Shown here piece after piece: positions 1 through 9,000 of a stretch of DNA of 64,000 bases. The notes under the pieces are model-generated. The model ran no database searches. It was given only the letters and a program-made list of their open reading frames with translations, and had not been told where the DNA came from. The position numbers were made by a program, and so were the translations under genes. Origin of the DNA: Phoronis australis (taxonomy: Eukaryota > Phoronida > Phoronidae); NCBI GenBank assembly GCA_002633005.1, contig NMRA01000271.1:141588-205587 (forward strand), written 5' to 3'. Each line of letters starts with the position of its first letter. Within the stretch, counting starts at the first letter, position 1.

Positions 1-27
1 TCTAATGTCTTCAGCACTCAAAATCAC
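1..27 (-). other. Partial second copy of WTAP-like exon 2 at a contig edge
   Basis: These 27 bases are identical to 1239-1265, inside WTAP-like exon 2, and are followed at once by a single N at base 28. The simplest reading is that one contig ends here inside the exon and the next contig starts upstream and covers the same exon again at 1137-1266. It should not be counted as a separate exon. Confidence 0.75.
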
Positions 28-1136
28 NTCGTCAAACTCAGGAGGATTCCCACCATTTTCAGCAACTGGAAAAAGGTTTTGTGTCATTAACGTAAGAATC
101 AAGTAACGAAAGCACTCTGCCCAAGCGACACTTGGCAAAAACTGACGAAGGGGGAATAACAAGGGGGACAGAGACACCATAAACAACAACAACCTCTAAG
201 ACCACAACATAAATAATGTTAACACCACCAACAATGCCCCCATTAGCACCAACTACAATATCGCCTCATTTGACAATGCCTCCTCAAACACTCGTGAACC
301 TAGAATAATCTCAAATCCATAAACATTGATGATGTTAAGCATGCCTGCCAAAGTACCACTGACCGAATCTTAGTGATCAGTAGATCACGAACATATCTAT
401 TAACCAATTCAGAAAAACCCTCGAAGGACCGCAAAAGCAAATAAAAAAGAAAAATGAATGTCAATACATAGTCTAGTGTTCGATTTCTACCAAAGGACAG
501 CATTCGTCGAACTAATGAGGAGTTACGTGTTGTGTGCAAATTGCTCGTTAATTGGTCGTGCAAATAACAGGCAGGGTATAGAACTCATCCTGTTCTAGAG
601 ATCCGAGATGCATGACCGCGCCAAAGCCTATGAAAAGTACTTTTCTATTGACATTTATAGCACCTGACAAGATGTATTCACACATGAAAGTTCAGACATA
701 TTTAACAAAGGATACCAGAGCTACGGCACTGTTAAAGAGCAGTCACCAGAAAATAATGAACACCTTGACAGCAGCAGGTGGTAGAAAGAAACGGACGCCA
801 GATTTCAGATAGATCTTGATGAGATTTATCTACATCCACATTTTAGAAGAATACTTTGAGGAACCGCAGAGCGAAAATTAAAAAAATGCCCGTCACTTTT
901 GGTCCAGTTTTGCCAATACCTCCCTCCCACCCCCCAAGATGTTAAAAAGATACATGAGAATTTCATGTCCATAGGATAAAAAATACAACCTGTAACGTGC
1001 GTACAGACAAACAAAAAACAGAGCAACATACTTGCAGAAATTTCATTTTGCCAAATAACAAACGTACAACTGAAGCCTCAACTGAGGCGCAACTGACACT
1101 GACCGTAACGTACTGAATAAATCTGACTCGACTGAC

Positions 1137-1266
1137 CTGTATCGCTGGTAGATGCTGATTTTGATTTCTGGTTCTCAAGATGGCTTATGAATGCTTCCTG
1201 GTCTTTCCATTTCTGGATAAGCTCTTCCCTTGGTATGTTTCTAATGTCTTCAGCACTCAAAATCAC
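1137..1266 (-). CDS. WTAP: WTAP-like coding exon 2 (start of the coiled coil)
   Basis: The acceptor tttctag is followed by GTG-ATT-TTG. The exon encodes V-I-L-S-A-E-D followed by REELIQKWKDQEAFISHLE and a serine- and threonine-rich tail. The donor is CAG/gtcagt at 1136. It ends in phase 1, and the next exon is not in the window. Confidence 0.78.
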
Positions 1267-1527
1267 CTAGAAACAAAATATGAAAATGACATAAAATAAT
1301 CCCGGATCCATCAATCCGTTTACGATTGTACTTCAGTTATGTCAACATTCCACAACAGGTTCAGTTTAAGATTTTCACTTTCTTCCTTAGTAATTATAAC
1401 ATTTTAAGAATTTAAATTTGCATAAAATTTTTAATTTGTGTACAAGCGATACAAACAAACATTCACTATGCGAAAAACACAAAAAACCTACTCTTTTTGG
1501 ATTTGGCTGCACCGGGTCTTCTGTCAT
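1137..1527 (-). CDS. WTAP: WTAP-like gene, N-terminal coding exons (partial, runs off the left edge)
   Basis: WTAP (Wilms tumour 1-associating protein) is the nuclear scaffold that holds the METTL3-METTL14 N6-adenosine methyltransferase at RNA and takes part in splicing. Two exons on the minus strand join in frame: 1527-1492, twelve residues starting MTEDPVQ and ending in the donor gtaggt, then 1266-1137, 43 codons plus one base, with a tttctag acceptor and a CAG/gtcagt donor. The joined peptide has the WTAP N-terminal pattern: a short acidic and proline-containing leader, a basic pair before V-x-L-S, then REELIQKWK and QEAFISHLE, matching the conserved 'DELI.RWK.YEAYV..LE' block at the start of the coiled coil. 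The ATG exon has its own acceptor (tttttttcag) seven bases upstream, so a 5' non-coding exon is expected. The following exons lie beyond the left edge. The neighbouring divergent SOD2 supports the call, because WTAP is next to SOD2 in vertebrates. Confidence 0.78.
1492..1527 (-). CDS. WTAP: WTAP-like coding exon 1 (start codon)
   Basis: ATG at 1527-1525. Twelve codons end in AAA-AGA before the donor gtaggt at 1491-1486. The phase is 0, which fits exon 2. The acceptor cag ends at 1535, so the exon carries seven bases of 5' UTR (1534-1528). Confidence 0.75.
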
Positions 1528-1719
1528 CTTGAAGCTGAAAAAAAACTTTAAGCTCGAATCAAAAAAATTCAGACATACAGTTTGACAGTCACGATTCAGA
1601 TGAAATTCACCATTTTGCAAGACCTCACGTCCATTGGAAGCGATGACTGTTTATTGTTTACAATCAGACTTCAAAACAATAGTCACTCGATACTGGTATT
1701 TTCTGAATCCACTCTTTAC

Positions 1720-1932
1720 CAGAGTTTGGAATGACCAATGACAAAAAAGAAGACAACTTTCCAGGTGACAGGAGATAGGCTTGTGTGAAATAAATGTTTT
1801 TGCATGAATAAAGTCAAAATACTGATAAAAAAGAAACAAAAAAGGAAACCAAAAATCACATAAGAGGAAATTGAAGCCAAAATTAGCAAAAAAAGAGGAA
1901 ATCCTCTTAAAAGTGGAAAATTCCAAACCCTG
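1720..1932 (-). mobile_element. hAT-like non-autonomous element, copy 1
   Basis: This is a 213-bp AT-rich element with ends CAGAGTTTGGAATGACC and, on the other strand, CAGGGTTTGGAATTTTCC. A TCTTTA match flanks both ends, which could be the remnant of a target duplication. The interior is the reverse complement of the copies at 7466 and 60633, sharing the long T-rich block. There is no transposase, so it must be mobilised in trans. The hAT assignment rests only on the CAGGG-type ends. Confidence 0.65.
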
Positions 1933-2245
1933 TCTTTAGTTCGATTCCATAAATGCAATAATACACTGATTGTTTATTTCTTGCCTCTGCATGGATCACT
2001 GACCCTAATACTGACGACAAGACTACAGTGAGACGGGTCAAGTGATGTCTCACTACAGTACTGTATGCAACTCATGGCCTAAAATGCAGCACGAAATGTT
2101 ATTGAGACAATCAGTACCTTTGACACACTTTTGGATTTAGTATAAGGTGTGGATTCAGAAATTACTACTAACTAGTGCCCACAAGTTTGGAGTCCGATTT
2201 TGAACAATAACACAGCTTTTACCCACAACTAGTAAAACTAACTGG

Positions 2246-2458
2246 CTGGCTGTCATCTAGGCAATGACCATCGCCTCTGTTGGCCCGAACCAGAGGCGAT
2301 GCTCTGTACGCAGGAAGCTTTTTGGTGAATGATGCCTCGCACCGACTAAACCATCAAAGTCACGTTGTTATAAATACCTTTTGCGCATAGAGGAACACCT
2401 TAGGAGGTTGTCGATGTGTTTAATTCCTTCCAACTCGAACAAATACTCCCGTTATAAA
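2246..2458 (+). repeat. GAAGCTTTTTGG repeat family, left inverted arm
   Basis: About 213 bp, nearly identical to the reverse complement of 5193-5408. It contains GACCATCGCCTCTGTTGGCCC, GGAAGCTTTTTGG, CACCGACTAAACCATCAAAG, TACCTTTTGCGCATAGAGG and CTCGAACAAATACTCCC. Degraded relatives occur near 6305, 55350 and 58581. No coding capacity is evident. Confidence 0.8.
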
Positions 2459-2955
2459 ACTTTTTCTTCGAGCAGTCCCTATTTCAGTTCCCAAAATCGT
2501 GAAATCAACTTTTTCATTTTTTTAACCAGGCCGAAGGTCAGAAGTTGCAGACCTACCGGCGAACTTTGAAAGCTGAAGTTCCCGCCCTTCGCGTACATGC
2601 TGCCGGGAACCAGCCGTGCATTGGCCGTGTTGTTAAACATTAAAATGTCAAATATGTGCACAAAGACTATTAAATGTCATATCAACATCATTTATTTTTA
2701 TCAAATACAAACAATGATTCATTGAAATACAATCAGTTTCAAGTAACGCCAATTGAAGACAAGTATAAGTGGTGGCATTTTGGAAACGAACATTTGACTG
2801 ACACGACCGCAATGGCTCACCTTTGGCCTATTTAAAGATTGAGGTCATGAATTCACATCACCTAGCGAGCGTGCGCAGTATAAAAATGGTGAGTTCACGA
2901 TTTTGGGAACTGAAATAGGGACTTCTCGAAGAAAAAGTTTCATAACGGGAGTATT
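2440..2955. mobile_element. Approximately 0.5-kb element with about 65-bp terminal inverted repeats
   Basis: The bases near 2440-2510 (CAAATACTCCCGTTAT, then AAACTTTTTCTTCGAG, then a stretch ending CAGTTCCCAAAATCGTGAA) recur as an inverted copy at about 2890-2955, with only a few mismatches. The interior has no recognisable protein. It overlaps the right end of the preceding repeat arm, so it may be an internal part of that family or a separate insertion that shares the CTCCCGTTAT junction. Confidence 0.6.
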
Positions 2956-4670
2956 TGCAAGGCTCGACGCTATTCAAATCGCCAGGTCGCATTTTGCGAC
3001 CTAGCCAAAATCCCAGGTCGCATTTTCAAAATCCAGCTCGCATTCATAAATGCCAGGTCGCAAAAATTTCCCGCCATTTTTACGCTCCACTAAAATTGAT
3101 TTTTTGGATCACCGAGAAAATGTTTAGATTATGCTCTTACCTGCAGCGTTAAATACTGAAAATTTTCATATCGCAAAACTGAGTTCCTTCATGCAGGTAC
3201 GGTATTACTGTTCTTCACGACCGCCATTGAAAGGCCCTAAAGCGCAAGGCAAGTTGCCGACGTGAAAGTTGAATCAGTGCTCCCTAACTGACACGTGCAT
3301 TCGAGTAGCTACGTTTGCGATGTGAAAAGGGAGAAAATGCCCGTTGAAAAAATATCCGTGATTTTGCTAGGTCTGACCTGCTACTGGCTGTCATCAAAGT
3401 CGTTAAAGATCCAAACTAACTCGGAGTGCAAACTCCCTCCACTTTTTGTTCGTAACCCAAATTTTGAAACTTAACTCGACGTTTGAAAAACATCTGACAA
3501 AAAACGTGAAACGATGCCCTAACCGAATGACGTATTTGGATGCGCGGGAACAATTCAGTGCAAATTTCATAACAAAAATGTGGTACTTATGCTGTTTACG
3601 TACTCAACAATTCGTTTTCTATGAAATGAATAGCCTCGAAATAATTCCCGACTGCGTGAGGGATTCAAATTCGAGTTTGCTCCTCAATACCTTCCAAGCA
3701 CGGGAAAAATAGGTCAGTCACGAAACGACACGCATGTCACTAGTGTTTCTTTCGCAGTTATGAAACAAAGCCGGGATTTGGTTTATAGATATTGAGAAAA
3801 GATGTTTTTGAACACTGAATTTGTTGTGTAAAATGAGAGTGACACGCTATATAGGCTGCGTGTCAATTTTAAACCACGCGCGGTCGTTTGTATAGTGCGC
3901 TATGATGGGCGCTAGCCTGAACCGTGGGCGCTTAATGGGAAATTCTCAAAGGTTGAAGGGGAACGCTTAGCAAATCAGTGACCACTTATTACAAAACACT
4001 TCAAAGGTAGAGAGTAGGCTTGTGCGTGAGCATTGTCGTTAACCTGAGTGTTAGCGTTAATAAGATATTAAACGACTGCAATTGTAAGAAACGATATAAT
4101 AATAGGATTTTGCGAGACAAACTCCATCGAGTATAAGGTTGACTTTCTGGATATCGTTACCATCTACACTATACCCTTTTTAGCCACCGGGAATAATTTT
4201 GTTTTTAATTGCCCGCTTCAGTCGGAACAAGATTGTTTCTATTGGAGTCTGAACATTTTACGGCGACGGTGGTCCGGGGAGCGAAAACTTGCCAGGGGGG
4301 TGTATGAAGAGAAGAATAAAAAATCGCTGACCTCAATTTCACATCTAGTACCCGTTTAGTTGCAACAGCTGGCTATGGGCATAGAGTATAGGGCTTAGGG
4401 AACATCAACCTCGGGAAACATGGTCACAGGAAATATCAGTTCTGGGTTATATCGGTCCAGGGGAATATCGTAAAGTATCGGATCTATTTATAACCGCCGG
4501 GAACCTATGAGTTCATTTTCAAATAAACCATTGGCACGTACCCGGGTGCTTAACAGAGCCAAGCTGGTATACTCTTTCACTTAGGACTGTAGCTGTTCTC
4601 TTTTGATTTGCAGCTTTGAAGTGCTGCGCACGCGTGAGTCCCCCACTTGAATCGCAGGAGCAGGCCTCCA

Positions 4671-4945
4671 CTTTACATGCGCGCACCCAGCCTAAAATTT
4701 TGGGGGGCTCGAATTCTTCCACATGCGGACCTGTTACTGAAAAAAATTCAACGAGGTCAAAAAAACGGGGCCACTAGGTTCAGGCCTGCCAATCGTGCAT
4801 CCGCGCCGAATTCCTGTGGACTTTGTGGATTTTTGTCTCGTTTACCCGCGGAACTTTTTGTTTCACTGAGGTGAACCTTTTTGCACAATTCGCCAAATTG
4901 GGGGGGGCTCGTTTGAGCCCCCCAATCCCCCCTGGGTGCGCCCAT
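4671..4945. mobile_element. Short element with GCGCGCACCC ends, copy 1
   Basis: The ends are inverted: one side reads ACATGCGCGCACCCAGCC, and the other ends CCCCTGGGTGCGCCCAT. Shared internal blocks are GGGGGGCTCGAA, CAACGAGG, AAAACGNGGCCACTAGGTTCA and TTTTTGTTTCACTG. Relatives are at 45655-45890 and 49513-49737. There is no open reading frame of note. Confidence 0.65.
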
Positions 4946-5192
4946 TATTTACGCTGGCAGCAACGTGTGAAAGTCAAATCATATTTCGCGCACGTAGCCC
5001 CAGAAATAAGTAAATGGGTTAAATAATTTCTTGGTAACTGAAAGTAAAAACGTGGCAGTCGTTTGGCGATTAATAGGGTTGTCATTTTCACTTTGGCTGC
5101 CATATGCAATAAAAAACGAGACGCACATCTCTAAGTCACGATTGTCTGCCGGTACCGCTTGCGCGCTAACAACGGGACCGATCAGTGCCGCN

Positions 5193-5408
5193 TCATAACG
5201 GGAGTATTTGTTCGAGTTGGAAGGAATTAAACACATCGACAACCTCCTAAGGTGTTCCTCTATGCGCAAAAGGTATTTATAACAACGTGACTTTGATGGT
5301 TTAGTCGGTGCGAGGCATAATTCGCCGAAAAGCTTCCAGCGTACAGGGCGCCTATAGCCTCTGCATCGGGCCAACAGAGGCGATGGTCATTGCCTAGCTG
5401 TCATCCAG
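5193..5408 (-). repeat. GAAGCTTTTTGG repeat family, right inverted arm
   Basis: This is the reverse complement of 2246-2458 with few differences. It begins immediately after the single N at 5192, so the 3-kb inverted-repeat arrangement may be real or may come from joining two contigs inside a repeat. Confidence 0.8.
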
Positions 5409-6059
5409 CACTGCAATGATTCAGATAACATTTTCTTCTGTAAAACAAATCCCAGTCTTTGAGTTTCTACAAAACAACATGAGTCTTACATCACGAAACA
5501 ATACAATAACAATTTGACGAAAAACACTACAATTACGAGCAAATCTACGTTTTGTGTTTGGCAAAAACAGCATTCGAAAATCAAAATGGTGGTCGTGAAG
5601 GTAAACCCAGTAATCAATCTCACACAAAATGCATCTGGCATAGAACAGGAATGTACCGTTAACACATTACTCCAGTACCTAGAGGGTCTCTAATCTTCTA
5701 GTTAAATAATGCAATACATATAATTCAAGAATTGTCTACATTACAAAGATATTTTCTAAATATGAAACACTAATTTTTCCGAGCCGCGCAAACAACGGAG
5801 GCCGCCATGTGCAATTTTGCAAAGCCTGCCGGGAAATTTCTTATTTAAATGACATTTTTGTTATTAGAACACTTGAATTTGAGTTTTTGAAAGCTATTTT
5901 ATTATTGGTGATGCAAGTTTTAACAATAAAGTGTACCTTGATGCTTAATAGTATTTATTCCATATTTTCATAATCTCGAAAAAGAACGAGACACTCAAGT
6001 CGCAGACAGAACACCGTTGTTTACGTTCATATTTGAGCCCGGTGCACTAAGCTTTAATA

Positions 6060-6079
6060 ATGTTGGCAGCTTTTGCAAG
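6060..6079 (+). CDS. SOD2: SOD2 coding exon 1 (targeting peptide start)
   Basis: ATG-TTG-GCA-GCT-TTT-GCA-AG followed by donor gtataag. It ends after two codon bases, exactly what exon 2 (G-CGT-TTG) requires. This is the only nearby ATG I found that makes a frame-correct, mitochondrial-type leader, but no transcript evidence is available. Confidence 0.85.
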
Positions 6080-9000
6080 GTATAAGGGGTTCAAAATCTA
6101 CAGGTTATATTCATTGTGACTGAAAGAGCAACCACGTTGTTTCTAGAACGTGCCATCCTTTTTCTGTCCAGTAGTAACCGCTCGTGGACGGAGCCGAGTC
6201 CTGTCGGATGCAAGACGACCGCCGTCTGCACTGGGCTGACTGGGGCATGGCCATGGGCCAGCGCTGCTGGCACGGACGGTAGCCATTCCACGGGGCCGCC
6301 ATACCCTGGAAGCTTATGTCAAATTGTGCCTCACACTGACTAAACCATCAAATTCGTGTTGCTTTTAGTACCTGCTTTTGACTCCTTGCCCTTGGCCTTA
6401 GCCTTAGGCTTAGCATTGGTACAAAGCTGTATACAACAGTCTTCATACAGCTAGCTGGCTGGCTACCGTAGCCTAGGCTAGCAGCTTAGTCTGGTCATTG
6501 TCGTTGATGTGTTTATGTAACACTTCCCAATCCCAACTTTAACAAATACTCTGGCAATTAACACTTTTCATTCTGTCTTTTAAAGTTGAAAACTGCATGG
6601 CATTTTAGATAATGTGCTTGAGGTCAAACAAAAATGTACAGAACTTCTGGTTATCAGGTTATTGGGAGGGCACCTGTAATATGGCTATTCTAACGCATTA
6701 CCTGTTGGTAGACTCGTGGGCGGAAGGGTGGTCTCCAAAACAACTTTAGGGTAGCGCGAACATTTTCCATTCAAGTTAGACTATTTTGTTTGACACCCCT
6801 TGCGTCATTTTAGAACCTACTGTGGATACTTCGCACTGCTTCGGGTGTGACTGTAGATCAACATCCAGATACTATCAGCTCTTGCAGATTCTTCATATAT
6901 GACCATCAATAGAGTTTTTAGTGCAGAGGGCAACATTCTCTTTTGGTGTGTTACCCTTCATTTAAAAAATTTGTTTCTTCCACTGAATGCCTGTGATTGC
7001 CTAGTTCACATGAAAAGCAAGACCATTACAAGAGCATGTTTATTTCAGCTTTCTTGCAATAGCCATTTTGGTTGGACAGATTTTCAGTGTGACCTACAAT
7101 TCTTGTATGAAGGGGTTAAAGATTTAAAATCTAGTATTCTTCTATAAATACATACAAAAGATACTTTCTTTTCACATAGCAGCCATAGTGAATAACGATG
7201 ACTGTGTCTTTGCAGGCGTTTGCCAAAACTAACTCCAGCCTTCTCCACTTCTACAAAAAAACTGGTGCACACATTGCCGGCTCTGGACTACAAGTATGAT
7301 GCCCTGGAGCCTGTTATCAACCGTGAGATCATGGAGATACACCACACAAAACATCATCAGACGTACGTCAACAACCTGAACACGGTGGAGGCTGCATTTG
7401 CAGAAGCCACTAGCAAAGGTAGAACATTTTTGTGTGTTCTGTCGGTCAGGAGGCATGATGAGATTCAAGGCTTGGAATTTTCCTCTTTTAAGAGGCTTTC
7501 CTCTTTTTCGGTTTAAATTTCCTTTCATTTGATTTCTAGTTTCCTTTTTTTAGTTTTTTTATCATTATTTTGACTTAAAAAAATTCATGCAAAAACATGT
7601 ATTTCAGTTAAATTTTACACCACAAAAAATATTTCTATCACACAAGCCTATATATTTACTTGTGGAACGATACATCACATGGAAATTTTCATCTTTTTGT
7701 CATTGGTCATTGCAAGCCCTTGAGATTGTTTGCGTTGTTCTGTCATCAGTGTGATATTTTAAGAGCTCCTTCCTTTTGCCAAGAAAAGACATTTGATTCG
7801 CATGATTGTTAAACTGGTTTCTGGGCTTCGGCAGAACTGACTGAACAGTCATTTTGAGGCATAAAATGGCATGCAGGGTGTCGACTAAAAATAAACCATA
7901 ATAGTTCTTTCCTGACCTAAAAATCCTGTCAGATCAGAATAAGGAACAATTTGAGATTAATACGCTGTCATTGAATTTGTTTGTAAAAAGTTTTTGTTTG
8001 ACAAAAGGTGGTTTCATGCTATTTCAAATTGATTTTCACTGAATGATGCAGTAGCCGATGAGTCACAATCTGTTGCGTTAGCTTCGTAATTACTTGCATT
8101 GGCAGTTCAGCCGTTTTCGTCAGGAATGCACTATTTTCTTGCATTCAGCTTTTAACTAGTGCGAGGGCGAGGACGGTATTATTGTCCCTCTCATCTTATG
8201 AAAAAATCTCAGTTGTTGCAATATGATTTGATCGTCGTTATCACCGTCTCATAATAATTTTTTTCCTCTAATTGTGGATGATAAGTTATTGTGTCAACTT
8301 CTTGGTCGTAGAATGAATAGAGTTTATATTTTATGCGTAGAAATTTTTATTTTCATTTTGCAAGAAATTTTTATATTTTACCTAAGGTTTAACTCTGGCA
8401 TGCATGACTGCAGCCATTCACTACAATGGCACACTTTGAAGCACTATGGCTAAAACAGCCGCAGAAATACAGGGTAACTCTTCACTTATTTTGCACAAAA
8501 CGATTGCTAAAATTGTCATTTTTGTGTTTTTCAAAGACTGCTTTCCTTGTTACTATAATGGTAGCTCGTGTTGTTTTGGAAATAAAGTTGACAGTAGACC
8601 AAAATTTCCTTCATTGCTACATATGAGTGTGTTGTATTGTGCACTTACAACTTCTATGAAAAGTACGTAATTTGTTTTTTCATTTTCAGGTGACATTGAG
8701 AAAGCGATTTCTCTTGACATGGCGCTGAGGTTCAATGGAGGGGGTCACATCAACCACATGATATTCTGGAAAAATCTGTCGCCCAGTGGTGGAGGAGAAC
8801 CAACAGGTGAAATGCTGCCTTGGGGAATTGTTTAAGAAGGCAGATGGGGCGTCTGACCATCATTGATGGCTTGGTTATATTTTTTTAAGTGTCAGGAGGC
8901 ACTTAATGCTTTTGACACACTTAATATAAGAGATATTATTTCGAATTTTGAGATCTTGATTAATTTATAAATTCTAAGATTTTTTTAATTAAAAGTTGGA

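Larger units (their letters stand above)
1535..6059. other. Intergenic region between WTAP-like gene and SOD2
   Basis: About 4.5 kb separates the divergent start codons. I see no gene. The region holds a hAT-like element (1720-1932), the long inverted GAAGCTTTTTGG repeat arms (2246-2458 and 5193-5408), a nested 0.5-kb element with terminal inverted repeats (about 2440-2955), a short CAGGTCGCATTTT direct repeat (2982-3062) and a GCGCGCACCC-end element (4671-4945). Any 5' non-coding WTAP exon and both promoters should lie here, but I cannot place them. Confidence 0.6.

Noticed and set aside
3446-3712. 88-codon open frame inside the 3-kb inverted repeat, considered as a transposase fragment
   Set aside because: No catalytic motif or recognisable domain, and nothing adjacent extends it.
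6116-6343. Three overlapping open frames just after SOD2 exon 1
   Set aside because: They occupy the first intron, have no family similarity and are artefacts of a locally GC-rich stretch.
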